Part shown: positions 55,755 through 64,000 of the stretch, piece after piece
Position numbering within the stretch: the first letter of the stretch is position 1
How the letters are laid out: the number at the start of each line of letters is the position of its first letter
NCBI GenBank assembly: GCA_031289855.1
Contig: JAITOR010000075.1
Coordinates: 1-64,000 of the forward strand
DNA from: Rickettsiales bacterium
Lineage (GTDB): Bacteria > Pseudomonadota > Alphaproteobacteria > Rickettsiales > UBA1997
Direction of reading: 5' to 3'
DNA length: 64,000 bases
Notes under the pieces: model-generated
Database searches by the model: none
What the model was told of the DNA's origin: nothing
The model's input: the letters and a program-made list of their open reading frames with translations, nothing else
Program-made: the position numbers and the translations under genes

Positions 55755-56513
55755 CTATAAATGGAAATTCCATTTTTTTCTAATTTTAGCCAAAGTTCCA
55801 TCTTTTTCTAAATCAACTATTGCTTGTAAAATCTTTTTTGCCAATTTTGGATTTTTCTTTGTTATGGCAGATACGCCGGATGATGAAGAGAATTCTTCTG
55901 ACAAGTTTTTCAATTGATTTGATCTTGTGCTTTTTTTCATGTAGTAAGCATTTACCACACTGTCATTCACCACAACATCAATCTTGTTTTGAATTAAAGA
56001 CTCATACATAACTTCGGCTGAATCAAAAAATGCAAGTTTATCTTCACCATACCTTTTGGCACCTTCTTCAGCAGCAAGAGTTCCTTGAACCACACCAATT
56101 TTAACATTTTTGCCATTTTTAACATCATCTTCGTTTTTTAAAGTTGTGTTATTTTTATTTATAATAGCGGTTAATCCACATTCCATAATAGGTTGAGATA
56201 AAGTAACTTTGTCTCTTTTCACGTCAGATTCATCAACCGTTACGATTAAATCAATTTTTCCTGATGTGATGCCAACCAATGCTCCAGGATATTCAAGGTT
56301 TATAATATCTGCTTTTTCTCCAATTTTTTTTGAAATCGCATTTATCACATCTACTTCAAAGCCTTCTAACTCTCCTTTTTCATTATAAATCGCAAATGGA
56401 GGGTATGAAGCATCTACTGCCGCACTAAATGCATTAGCATAATTAGGGTTAATAAACATTGATAAGATAGCACTTACCAAACATAAAAGAACAAAAACTA
56501 CTTTTTTTTTCAT
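55755..56513 (-). CDS. Amino-acid-type ABC transporter substrate-binding protein
   Basis: The protein has a signal peptide (KKKVVFVLLCLVSAILS), then the SBP_bac_3 fold: 'FSAAVDASYPPFAIYNEKGELEGFEVDVINAI', 'KIDLIVTVDESDVKRDKVTLSQP' and 'GTLAAEEGAKRY'. These match polar amino-acid binding proteins of His/Arg/Gln importers. Permease and ATPase genes are not adjacent. The Met at 56513 has an AAAGG just upstream. The soluble product would be periplasmic and could supply serine or other fuels. Confidence 0.88.
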   Translation of the reverse strand: MKKKVVFVLLCLVSAILSMFINPNYANAFSAAVDASYPPFAIYNEKGELEGFEVDVINAISKKIGEKADIINLEYPGALVGITSGKIDLIVTVDESDVKRDKVTLSQPIMECGLTAIINKNNTTLKNEDDVKNGKNVKIGVVQGTLAAEEGAKRYGEDKLAFFDSAEVMYESLIQNKIDVVVNDSVVNAYYMKKSTRSNQLKNLSEEFSSSSGVSAITKKNPKLAKKILQAIVDLEKDGTLAKIRKKWNFHL

Positions 56514-56619
56514 TTCTTTTCCTTTACCAATAAAAATTAACAAAATAATACATTATAATTAAAATAAAATTTTAATATATGGTTATTAAAAATCATTTTT
56601 TTAATAATGCAAATTAAAA

Positions 56620-56648
56620 TTGACTTTTAATATTATTATTGTTAGAAT
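56620..56648 (+). promoter_or_regulatory. Promoter of the MBOAT gene
   Basis: TTGACT (56620-56625), 17-nt spacer, TAGAAT (56643-56648), 15 nt before the ATG. Confidence 0.6.
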
Positions 56649-56663
56649 ACGATTAATTAAATT

Positions 56664-58133
56664 ATGTTTTGTGATTTTATGTCATTTGTTATTCCCACAT
56701 TTTTGTTTATTTTTTTACCATTTTTGGCAGTTTTTAATTTGTTAGTTAATGTGCGAGTCGGTAAAAATAACAATGCAATTGTAAAAAATAAGTTTTTGTA
56801 TTACTTGACATATTTTAAAATATCAGTGTCAAACACAACAAAAATTCAAAATTTTTTATTATTTGTAGCGAATTTGCTTTTTTATGCTTTTTCTGATTTA
56901 AGAATGTTAAATTTTGTAATTCCACTTGCTTTTGTAACATTTGCTGGTGGCGTTCTTATTGAAAAAATAAAATTTAAAAAAACAACAACTCTATTTTTTG
57001 TTTTGATGAATACTATAATTTTATCATTCTTTAAATATTGGAAGTTGGATGGAGTAATTGCTCCAATTGGAATTTCTTTTATTTACTTTAAATTAGTATC
57101 TTATCTTGTTGATATTTATTATAAAAAAATAAAGGCAACAAATGATTTTTATAACTTCTTGCAATATATAATGTTTTTTCCACAAGTTTTAATGGGGCCT
57201 ATTCAACGATATAATGACTTTAATAAAGAATTACAAAGTAGAAGGATTACTTTTGATGAATCTATTATTGGGGTTAAAAGATTTGTTTTTGGCCTTGCAA
57301 AAAAAATACTTATTGCTGATGTATTGGGGGAGGTTGTGAATAAAATTTTTGCTTTACAGGTCGTAGATTTTAATACACATATTGCTTGGTTGGGTGCTAT
57401 TTTTTATACTTTTCAACTTTATTACGATTTTTCTGGTTTCACTGATATGTCAATTGGTGTAGCAAAAATATTTGGTTTTAATAATATACCTGAAAATTTT
57501 GATTATCCATACTTGTCAAAATCTATAACGGAATTTTGGAGAAAGTGGCACATAACACTTGGTTCGTGGTTTAGAGATTATGTATATATACCACTTGGGG
57601 GCAACAAAGTTAGTAAATTTAGAATGTATGTAAATCTTTGGATTGTATTTTTATTGACTGGTATATGGCATGGACAAGGAATATTTTCATTAGATATTTT
57701 ACATTCTGGAATTTGGATTTTTGTTGTATGGGGAATATGGCATGGATTTTTCAATTGTATTGAAAAAGTAACAGGATGGAATAAACCGAAAGAAAGAAAA
57801 ATAATGTCCGCAATTCAACACATTTACTGCCTTCTTGTTGTAATGTTTGGTTGGGTTATTTTTAGAAGCAAAGATTTAGAATATGCTTTTGATTATTTAA
57901 AAAATATGTTTGGTGTATTAAAAATAAATTCACAGTTTGCAAACTGGTATTATATAGATAGAGTTAGTTTGTTGACATTAGCGGTGGCGATTTTATGTTC
58001 TTTTCCTGTGTTTAAAAAATGGAAAGAAGGAAGTAATTTGTTGATTAACATATGGATAGTCATACTATTGATTGTGAGTGTTGCATTTGTATCTGCGAAT
58101 ACATATCAAAGTTTTTTATATTTTCAATTTTAA
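56664..58133 (+). CDS. MBOAT-family O-acyltransferase (AlgI-like)
   Basis: A 489-residue multi-span membrane protein. The MBOAT core is seen in 'MFFPQVLMGPIQRYNDFNKEL', 'LYYDFSGFTDMSIGVAKIFGF', 'SITEFWRKWHITLGSWFRDYVYIPLGGNK' and 'LLTGIWHGQGI' (catalytic His). This is the pattern of AlgI/DltB-type enzymes that pass acetyl or acyl groups to exported glycans. A partner SGNH protein (AlgJ/AlgX-like) is not found in the window. It lies beside a DUF4422 gene in the surface-glycan region. Confidence 0.9.
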   Translation: MFCDFMSFVIPTFLFIFLPFLAVFNLLVNVRVGKNNNAIVKNKFLYYLTYFKISVSNTTKIQNFLLFVANLLFYAFSDLRMLNFVIPLAFVTFAGGVLIEKIKFKKTTTLFFVLMNTIILSFFKYWKLDGVIAPIGISFIYFKLVSYLVDIYYKKIKATNDFYNFLQYIMFFPQVLMGPIQRYNDFNKELQSRRITFDESIIGVKRFVFGLAKKILIADVLGEVVNKIFALQVVDFNTHIAWLGAIFYTFQLYYDFSGFTDMSIGVAKIFGFNNIPENFDYPYLSKSITEFWRKWHITLGSWFRDYVYIPLGGNKVSKFRMYVNLWIVFLLTGIWHGQGIFSLDILHSGIWIFVVWGIWHGFFNCIEKVTGWNKPKERKIMSAIQHIYCLLVVMFGWVIFRSKDLEYAFDYLKNMFGVLKINSQFANWYYIDRVSLLTLAVAILCSFPVFKKWKEGSNLLINIWIVILLIVSVAFVSANTYQSFLYFQF

Positions 58134-58208
58134 TACTCATTATGTTATTTGCTTTTTTTTATTCAAACATTGTTTTATTGCGACTTGTAGAGGTAAATTC
58201 CCCCCATA

Positions 58209-58234
58209 AGAGAGAGAGAGAGAGAGAGAGAGAG
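58209..58234. repeat. (AG)13 microsatellite
   Basis: Thirteen uninterrupted AG dinucleotides after a C-run (58200-58205), 73 nt before the DUF4422 start. The next 40 nt are a pyrimidine-rich tract (58245-58280). Such tracts are rare in this AT-rich background and prone to slippage. Confidence 0.9.
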
Positions 58235-58306
58235 TAAATACACACTTTTTCCCCATCCTTTTTCTCTTCTTCCTCCTCCCATGTTTTTTAGAATAGTGGG
58301 GTATAT

Positions 58307-59305
58307 ATGAATAAAATATTGCTCAATTTATGTTCCATTTTTATAATAAAAAAGAAAAAAAGAGAGTATTTTAAAATAAGATACAAAAATAAAACTTTAT
58401 TAAGTTGTTTTTGTCCAAAAAAAATTTCGAACATGATTGATAAAATAAATAGAATAGACAATATTGACACAAATAATAGATATAATCGTATAAACATACA
58501 AACCAATAGGGATTATTCCATAGAAGGTTGGAAATATGATAATCCATTGGATAAAACGAAATATGATATAAAAATTATCATTACTTATCACAGACCAGCA
58601 TTTTTGTTTCAACATAAAGTTTTGCTTCCTATACATGGTGGTAGGGATATAAAAGACAATAATATTATAAAAAGTGGTGCTGGAGAATTTATAAAAAGCG
58701 AACAATCGATAAAATGGCTGCAAGATAATATGATTGGTGATAACACGGGAGACAATATTTCTTATATGAATAAAAATATAAGCATTGAGTCATCCTTGTA
58801 TTGGGTTTGGAAACATTATGATGAGATTGGAAATCCAGCCTATATTGGTAATTTTCATTTTAGGAAATTATTTCCATTTAGTGCCTTACATGATTATGCA
58901 ATTTATGATTTAATCTTGCCTATTAAAAGACAAACTGGAAAAGGATGTGATCTTTTAAATGAAATAAATGAAATCACAATGAATATTATAAAAAAACACT
59001 CACCAGAATTAGTTGAAGAGATAAGAAAATGGTATTTAAAAGAAGCGAAAGACATTTATTATGATGAGATGTATATAATGACAAAAAAATTGTTTTTTGA
59101 ATATTGTGAATGGATTTTTCCAATTATATTTGATTTATACGAAGTTACAACAAAACAAAAAATACAAATTTGCTCTTGGGATATCAAAGGAGATGTGAGG
59201 CAAGTCGCTTGGGTTGTTGAAAGATTGACGGGCTGGTGGTTGTGGAAAAAAACACAAGATAAAAATATCAAATACAAAGAAATGCCCATAGTTATTATTG
59301 AATAG
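58307..59305 (+). CDS. DUF4422 glycosyltransferase, copy 2
   Basis: A paralogue of the protein at 45646-46620: 'IIITYHRPAFLFQHKVLLPIHGGRD', 'DNMIGDNTGDNISYMN', 'SSLYWVWKHYDEIGNPAYIG' and 'LFFEYCEWIFPIIFDL' align block by block. It is 332 residues, with a basic first 50 residues and no clear membrane segment, unlike copy 1. A -10-like TAGAAT at 58291 precedes the ATG. It may be phase-variable because of the (AG)13 tract upstream. Confidence 0.75.
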   Translation: MNKILLNLCSIFIIKKKKREYFKIRYKNKTLLSCFCPKKISNMIDKINRIDNIDTNNRYNRINIQTNRDYSIEGWKYDNPLDKTKYDIKIIITYHRPAFLFQHKVLLPIHGGRDIKDNNIIKSGAGEFIKSEQSIKWLQDNMIGDNTGDNISYMNKNISIESSLYWVWKHYDEIGNPAYIGNFHFRKLFPFSALHDYAIYDLILPIKRQTGKGCDLLNEINEITMNIIKKHSPELVEEIRKWYLKEAKDIYYDEMYIMTKKLFFEYCEWIFPIIFDLYEVTTKQKIQICSWDIKGDVRQVAWVVERLTGWWLWKKTQDKNIKYKEMPIVIIE

Positions 59306-59356
59306 TTTTGTGTTGTTTTCTTTGTGTTTCATTTATGTTAAAAATTCTTATGACTT

Positions 59357-59449
59357 ATGTTGTATAAACATACTTTACTATTTTTTTTATTTTTAATATT
59401 AATCACTTCTTTTTGTCAAGTTGGTAGGAATTCACACATTAACTATTGA
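59357..59449 (+). CDS. Possible 30-codon lipoprotein-like peptide
   Basis: A short frame with a hydrophobic run (LLFFLFLILITSFC) ending in a lipobox-like TSFC, then QVGRNSHINY and a stop. No ribosome site or neighbour supports it. The gap 59306-59578 shows nothing else. Confidence 0.2.
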   Translation: MLYKHTLLFFLFLILITSFCQVGRNSHINY

Positions 59450-59578
59450 ATAAATTTAATATTTTTTATTAAATTTATTGCATTGGAATACCACATCACA
59501 TACATCACCATCATTCATTAAAATTAATTGGCTATGTTTTTGAGAAAATAAAAATCGCATTTTTAAATATATTACACC

Positions 59579-59983
59579 CTATTCTGTAATTGCAACGCTT
59601 TTTTTTCCAAGTTTTGTCAAGTCTTCTTTAATTCTGGCACTTTTTCCTGTTAAATCTCGTAAATAATAAAGTTTTGCTTTATTTACAATGCCACTCTTTA
59701 CAACTTTAATTTCTTCCACCAATGGAGAATGAAATTGAAATTTTCTTTCAACACCAATTCCAGCACTTATTTTTCTTACCACAAATGTGGCATTAAAATT
59801 TTTTGCATCCTTACTTTTTGCGAGCACTGTTCCTTCGAAATTTTGAAGTCTTGTGTTTGCTCCTTCAGTAATTCTGTATCCAACTGATATAGTGTCGCCA
59901 ACATTGAACTCTATAAATTTTTTTGCATTTTCAGCAATTTTTTGCTTTTTTGCATTGTTAAACTTTTCTACTAAATTTACCAT
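59579..59983 (-). CDS. rplS: Ribosomal protein L19
   Basis: L19 bridges the subunits near the 30S interface. 'FNVGDTISVGYRITEGANTRLQNFEGTVLAKS', 'VVRKISAGIGVERKFQFHSPLVEEIKV' and 'KLYYLRDLTGKSARIKE' are the family blocks. The Met at 59983 follows AAGGAG by 9 nt; the longer frame to 60067 runs into rplQ. It comes directly after rplQ, whereas in most bacteria it is with trmD/rpsP/rimM. Confidence 0.95.
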   Translation of the reverse strand: MVNLVEKFNNAKKQKIAENAKKFIEFNVGDTISVGYRITEGANTRLQNFEGTVLAKSKDAKNFNATFVVRKISAGIGVERKFQFHSPLVEEIKVVKSGIVNKAKLYYLRDLTGKSARIKEDLTKLGKKSVAITE

Positions 59984-59999
59984 AATACATTTCTCCTTA

Positions 60000-60362
60000 T
60001 TATTTTTCTGGTCTATCAACAAATTCAATAATTGCCATTGGGGCAGCATCACCAGTTCTAAAACCATATTTCAAAACTCTTGTATAACCACCACTTCTAT
60101 TGGTAAATCTTTTGGCAATTTCAAACAATTTGTTCACCACATCATTGTCTCTCAATACAGCCAACGCTCTTCGTCTGTCTGCCAGTGTTCCTTTTTTACC
60201 CAATGTAATCAATTTTTCCACCACAGGTCTTAAATCTTTTGCCCTTGGTAAAGTTGTCTTAATTTGTTCGCTCTTGATTAAAGAAGCTGATAAATTTTGC
60301 AACATTGATTTTCTATGTGCACTTGGCATATTAAATTTTCTACCACTCATTCCATGTCTCAT
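60000..60362 (-). CDS. rplQ: Ribosomal protein L17
   Basis: A 120-residue L17, starting 'MRHGMSGRKFNMPSAHRKSML' in the usual manner, with 'RALAVLRDNDVVNKLFEIAKRF' and 'GGYTRVLKYGFRTGDAAPMAIIE'. It follows rpoA at the end of the alpha operon. Confidence 0.97.
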   Translation of the reverse strand: MRHGMSGRKFNMPSAHRKSMLQNLSASLIKSEQIKTTLPRAKDLRPVVEKLITLGKKGTLADRRRALAVLRDNDVVNKLFEIAKRFTNRSGGYTRVLKYGFRTGDAAPMAIIEFVDRPEK

Positions 60363-60371
60363 TTTTTTCTC

Positions 60372-61373
60372 CTATTTATTTTTATCTTCAATAATTTTTT
60401 CCCAGTTTGGAATTATAGTACCAAAACTCAATCCCAACGATTTTAAAGTTTCCTTTATTTCAGTTAATGATTTTTTACCAAAATTTGGTAAATTTGTCAT
60501 TTCTGATTCCTGTTTTTGAATTAAATCACCAATGCAATTTATATCCATGGCTTTTAAACAATTAAAACTTCTAACCGATAAATCAATATCCTCAATCTTT
60601 TTTAAGAATGAAGGATTTATTTCATTTTTTTTATCAGTGGCTTCGACTTTTTTAACTTTCTTTTCAAAATCATTAAATTTAGTAAATATATCTAATTGAG
60701 ATTGTAAAATTTTAGCTCCGAATGAAATTGTTTCCAACGGATCAATCGTCTTTTTTGTTTTTACTTTCAATTCCAACATATCGTAATTAATTTTATTTCC
60801 TTGTCTTGCATCAGTAACTTTGTAAGATACATTTTCAACTAAATTAAATAGAGAATCAATCTTAATTACACCAGCCTCTTTTACACTATCAGTGAAAGAT
60901 GCAGGTTGATAACCAATTCCATATTCTGCCACCATTTCCGCTTCAAAAGATATGCCACTTTTTTCAATATTACATATCACAAAATCCCTATTAAGAATCT
61001 CACCACCATTTTCAATTTTAATATCCCTTGCCAATACTTCACCTTTTTCATGCACTTTAATAACTAATTTTGATGGAGTGGTTGTTTCTTTTGTAAAAAG
61101 AATGTTTTTTATATTCATTATTATTTCATAAACATCCTCTCTAATACCTTCAATTGTATCATATTCATGAAACACACCATTGATTTTGACTGATGTTACT
61201 GCAAAACCACCAATTGAACTTAATAATACTCGTCTTAAAGCATTTCCTAATGTAATACCATATCCTTTTTCCAATGGTTTCGCTATAAAAATTGCCTCAG
61301 TATCACTTATTTTTTTAATTTCAACTTCGGGAGTATTTATCAAATTGTTCCAATTATTTTGTAAATTAACCAT
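60372..61373 (-). CDS. rpoA: RNA polymerase alpha subunit
   Basis: A 333-residue alpha subunit. The N-terminal assembly domain has 'EKGYGITLGNALRRVLLSSI' and 'GYGYQPA'-like regions, and the C-terminal domain (about 255-325) has 'LSVRSFNCLKAMDINCIGDLIQ' and 'MTNLPNFGKKSLTEIKETL' for UP-element DNA and activator contact. Confidence 0.97.
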   Translation of the reverse strand: MVNLQNNWNNLINTPEVEIKKISDTEAIFIAKPLEKGYGITLGNALRRVLLSSIGGFAVTSVKINGVFHEYDTIEGIREDVYEIIMNIKNILFTKETTTPSKLVIKVHEKGEVLARDIKIENGGEILNRDFVICNIEKSGISFEAEMVAEYGIGYQPASFTDSVKEAGVIKIDSLFNLVENVSYKVTDARQGNKINYDMLELKVKTKKTIDPLETISFGAKILQSQLDIFTKFNDFEKKVKKVEATDKKNEINPSFLKKIEDIDLSVRSFNCLKAMDINCIGDLIQKQESEMTNLPNFGKKSLTEIKETLKSLGLSFGTIIPNWEKIIEDKNK

Positions 61374-61394
61374 ACTTTAATCCTTTTAATATTA

Positions 61395-61799
61395 TTAAAC
61401 CCTTCTTCTTTTTGGTGCTCTACAACCATTGTGTGGAAGATGTGTTAAATCTTCAATACTTGTAACCACAATATTGCTACCCAAAAGAATTCTCAAAGCA
61501 GATTCTCTACCTACTCCACCACCCAACACTTGTACCTTTGCAGTTTGTAAGCCACATTCTTTTGCTTTTTCAACTGCTTCATTTGTGGCTACTTGTGCGG
61601 CATATGGAGTTGATTTTTTTGAACCCCTAAAACCCATTTTTCCAGCAGATGACCAAGATATAACATTACCTTGTGTATCAGCAACTGAAACGATCGTATT
61701 GTTAAATGATGCTTGAATTGAAATTATTCCTGCAAGGACATTTCTTTTCTTTTTTGCAATCTTTTTAACATTCGCTTTACTATTTTTTGTATTTTCCAT
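61395..61799 (-). CDS. rpsK: Ribosomal protein S11
   Basis: A 134-residue S11 with 'GIISIQASFNNTIVSVADTQGN', 'GFRGSKKSTPYAAQVA', 'GGGVGRESALR' and the end 'TSIEDLTHLPHNGCRAPKRRRV'. It is an IS element-free part of the rpsM-rpsK-rpoA order. Confidence 0.97.
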   Translation of the reverse strand: MENTKNSKANVKKIAKKKRNVLAGIISIQASFNNTIVSVADTQGNVISWSSAGKMGFRGSKKSTPYAAQVATNEAVEKAKECGLQTAKVQVLGGGVGRESALRILLGSNIVVTSIEDLTHLPHNGCRAPKRRRV

Positions 61800-61807
61800 A
61801 TATTTAC

Positions 61808-62245
61808 CTAACCTTTTTTACCAACAACAAGTTTTTTACCAGCAATTGCCACTGCCTTACCCTTTTTAGTTCTGCCATTAGAATGTGTTCTTTGACCTCT
61901 TACAGGCAATTTCTTCACATGTCTAATACCTTTATAACAACCTAAATCGATAAGCCTCTTAATGGCTGATTGTGATTTTCTTCTTAAATCACCCTCCACG
62001 AGCAAGACTACATTTCCGTTAGAATTAGCATCGCCTTCGCCTTGTTTAACTATTAAATTTCTAACTTTCGTTAGAGTTGTTTCATCTACTTCAGGAGTTC
62101 TTAATTTTGCATCAATATTCAATTCTTTGCATATTTTTTCTGCTCTAGTCCTTCCTACACCATAAATGTATGTTAACGCTATAACAAATCTCTTGTTTAA
62201 AGGCACATTAACACCTGCTATTCTCACTACCAAATTACACCTCAC
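61808..62245 (-). CDS. rpsM: Ribosomal protein S13
   Basis: S13 binds 16S rRNA at the head and contacts the P-site tRNA. 'RIAGVNVPLNKRFVIALTYIYGVG' and 'GLRHVKKLPVRGQRTHSNGRTKKG'-type blocks are present. The ATG at 62245 overlaps adk by 11 nt, but a GAGGTG ribosome site just after it suggests the true start is the GTG at 62227, which gives the normal (M)RIAGVN N terminus. No rpmJ lies upstream. Confidence 0.93.
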   Translation of the reverse strand: MRCNLVVRIAGVNVPLNKRFVIALTYIYGVGRTRAEKICKELNIDAKLRTPEVDETTLTKVRNLIVKQGEGDANSNGNVVLLVEGDLRRKSQSAIKRLIDLGCYKGIRHVKKLPVRGQRTHSNGRTKKGKAVAIAGKKLVVGKKG

Positions 62246-62909
62246 TATTGTTGTTAGTAATATTCAAGATACTCTTGATTTCTTGATTTATACTTTTTAA
62301 ATCTTTTACACTATCAATAAAAAAAGTCAAATTATTTTTTGCATAAAAATAAGTTATGTCGCAAATATTTGAATTGTAAATCTTATTTCTCTTTATAATA
62401 GAATCGATTTCACTATCATCCACCCTGCTGATTAACTTATCTCCACATACATCACACACATCACTAATCATTGGTCGTTTTGTGAGTAAATTATAAGTTG
62501 CACCACATTTGCCGCAACTTACTCTGTTCCTAATTCTATTAATCAAAACCATTTCATCCAAATTGAATATAAAAACTTTTTTTAAATCAATTACTGGATA
62601 TTTTATTAAATATTTACTGGCCAATTCTGCTTGATTTAGCGTTCGTGGAAAGCCATCGATAATTATTTTATTTTCTGGTATTCTTTTCATTTCATTGGAA
62701 CATAATTTTAAAATTATCTCATCGGACACTAATGAGCCTTTATCAATTAAACCTTGAATTTGTTTACCAATAGTGCTTCCTTTTTCTACTTCTTTTCTTA
62801 ACAAATGACCAGTTGAAAAAGATGTGTAACCATACTCTTTTAATAATTCCGCTTGAGTTCCTTTGCCACTTCCTGGAGGCCCTAAAAAAATTATAACTTC
62901 TTTTGTCAT
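62235..62909 (-). CDS. adk: Adenylate kinase with zinc-finger lid
   Basis: The P-loop 'FLGPPGSGKGTQAELL' is at the start, 'DGFPRTLNQAELA' is the AMP/ATP region, and a lid with Cys-x2-Cys...Cys-x2-Cys ('SCGKCGATYN', 'CDVCGDKLI') forms a structural zinc site as in Gram-positive and some alphaproteobacterial kinases. 224 residues. It is placed between secY and rpsM, as in other Alphaproteobacteria. Confidence 0.95.
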   Translation of the reverse strand: MTKEVIIFLGPPGSGKGTQAELLKEYGYTSFSTGHLLRKEVEKGSTIGKQIQGLIDKGSLVSDEIILKLCSNEMKRIPENKIIIDGFPRTLNQAELASKYLIKYPVIDLKKVFIFNLDEMVLINRIRNRVSCGKCGATYNLLTKRPMISDVCDVCGDKLISRVDDSEIDSIIKRNKIYNSNICDITYFYAKNNLTFFIDSVKDLKSINQEIKSILNITNNNSEV

Positions 62910-62912
62910 ATT

Positions 62913-64000
62913 TTACCTTACCCTTATTTTTCGTTGTTTATTTATACCATTATACTTGTTTGAAAACATGTATGATTGAATTTGTGTTAATAAGTCTGTA
63001 ATAGTATTTATAATAATCAATAATCCAGTTCCCCCTATACTTAAAGGAATATTATATTTCTTTGTTATGGTTTGAGGCACTAAACACACCACACATAAAT
63101 AAATGGCACCAATAATAGTAATTCTATTTATAATTTTCTTCAAAAACTTTTGTGTCGCATCTCCTGGTCTAATACCAAGCACAAAACAATTATTTTTTTT
63201 TAAATTATCGACCACTTCTTTTGTATCAAAAACAATATCCGCATAGAAAAAAGAAAAGAAAACAATTAAAATAATAAACAAATTTATATATAATGGTGTG
63301 CCTTCCTGTAAATATTCTGCAATCATTGTGCTAGTTTCTCCTGTAAAAAGTTTAGCAATAACAAAAGGAAACATTAAAATTGAACTTGCAAAAATAGGTG
63401 GAATCACACCTGACATATTCAATTTAAGAGGAATGTATGAATTGTCATCATTCGTTTTGCTTTGTGCCATCATGCCTCTATTTGGGTATTGTATTTTAAT
63501 TTTTCTAATCGCTTTTTCACAATACACGATAAGTAACATTAAAATTATAAAAATTGCAAAGATGATTATCAAAAATGGAAAAGAATATGCCCCTTTTTTT
63601 GATAGTTCAAATATTTGTGCAAAACTTCCAGGTAATTCACTAACGATACCAAGCGCAATTAAAAGTGATATTCCGTTTCCAATTCCATTTTGTGTTATTT
63701 TATCACCTAACCATATTAAACTCATGGTTCCAGCAGTTAAAGAAAAAATAGTTGTATATAAAAATATGTTAGAATTGGATATGAAGGCTGATTTTTCAAG
63801 ATTTGAAAATGCAAAATAAATTCCAGCTGATTGAAAAATGGCCAACACAAGAGTTAAATATTTTGTATATTGATTTAATTTCTTTTTACCATATTCTCCT
63901 TCTTTTTTTAACTCTTCAAGCCCTTTATATACGGATGTCATCAGTTGAATAATAATTGAAGCCGTAATGTAGGGCATAATATTCAAGGCAAAAATACTCA
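62913..64000 (-). CDS. secY: Protein translocase subunit SecY (partial; N terminus outside the window)
   Basis: The frame runs off the right edge: the first visible residues are SIFALNIMPYITAS, matching the SecY 'I..LGIMPYI.ASI' region. Multiple membrane segments follow, with 'GIRPGDATQKFL' near the C-terminal half and the last cytoplasmic tail RKIRVR. The visible 362 residues lack about the first 75. It heads the secY-adk-rpsM-rpsK-rpoA-rplQ-rplS operon as seen here. Confidence 0.96.
   Translation of the reverse strand, partial: SIFALNIMPYITASIIIQLMTSVYKGLEELKKEGEYGKKKLNQYTKYLTLVLAIFQSAGIYFAFSNLEKSAFISNSNIFLYTTIFSLTAGTMSLIWLGDKITQNGIGNGISLLIALGIVSELPGSFAQIFELSKKGAYSFPFLIIIFAIFIILMLLIVYCEKAIRKIKIQYPNRGMMAQSKTNDDNSYIPLKLNMSGVIPPIFASSILMFPFVIAKLFTGETSTMIAEYLQEGTPLYINLFIILIVFFSFFYADIVFDTKEVVDNLKKNNCFVLGIRPGDATQKFLKKIINRITIIGAIYLCVVCLVPQTITKKYNIPLSIGGTGLLIIINTITDLLTQIQSYMFSNKYNGINKQRKIRVR

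Noticed and set aside
58052..58237. A 61-codon frame ending in alternating Arg-Glu residues
   Set aside because: The end is only the translation of (AG)13 and the start lies inside the MBOAT gene in another frame.

Overview
This is a 64 kb piece of a very AT-rich bacterial chromosome (roughly 30% G+C by eye), with dense, mostly housekeeping genes in short operons. The gene set points to an alphaproteobacterium near the Rickettsiales. It has a circularly permuted two-piece tmRNA gene, a GapR/DUF2312 nucleoid protein, a secY-adk-rpsM-rpsK-rpoA-rplQ gene order, a very large VirB6-like type IV secretion lipoprotein with a long charged tail, and one HK97-type capsid gene with no phage around it, as is known for relics of alphaproteobacterial gene transfer agents. 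The assignment to order is inference; no 16S rRNA is present.

Layout. 0-10 kb: a degenerate inositol-monophosphatase-like gene with an ABC ATPase, then gapR, ybeY, ffh, a single-chain pyruvate:ferredoxin oxidoreductase (nifJ), a PpiD-like foldase and gmk. 10-17 kb: an orphan acidic gene, rsmI, the solitary capsid gene, ftsI, tRNA-Asn and a HAD phosphatase. 17-27 kb: tmRNA, a membrane-anchored M3 peptidase, bamB, prfA, trxB, luxS with a cysteine-codon leader and terminator hairpin, then tRNA-Gly-tuf-tRNA-Trp-secE-nusG-rplK-rplA. 27-34 kb: the 2247-residue VirB6-like protein. 34-45 kb: small metabolic and cell-wall genes (murB, rsmG, ndk, rpoZ), an alginate-lyase-family gene, and a long minus-strand run from a membrane-anchored protein through lspA, an outer-membrane protein, sdaA, lolD and yebC to xerC. 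45-59 kb: a surface-polysaccharide and envelope region with two DUF4422 glycosyltransferases, kdsD, lipoproteins, a decayed glycosyltransferase-like remnant, a methyltransferase, pyrH, mreD, slt, an amino-acid-binding protein and an AlgI-like MBOAT acyltransferase. 59-64 kb: rplS, rplQ, rpoA, rpsK, rpsM, adk and a secY cut by the window edge.

How the genes work together. Serine dehydratase (serine to pyruvate) and NifJ (pyruvate to acetyl-CoA plus reduced ferredoxin) form a plausible amino-acid-fuelled, oxygen-sensitive energy route, with a periplasmic amino-acid-binding protein and an oligopeptidase as possible suppliers. LspA and LolD would process and sort the several lipoproteins seen here (BamB, the SPOR protein, the VirB6-like protein). 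KdsD, DUF4422 proteins, MBOAT, the alginate-lyase-family protein and the methyltransferase suggest a modified surface glycan.

The most notable unexplained structure is a dispersed intergenic element with six copies (near 26, 2450, 10955, 46725, 46800 and 49590). Each places an ACTTCC box exactly 25 nt before a TATAAT-like box, with ACTT units repeated at +8 and +15. It looks like a promoter family with a shared regulator or sigma factor. Several other promoters place TATAAT-like boxes only 6-7 nt before an ATG, suggesting leaderless mRNAs.
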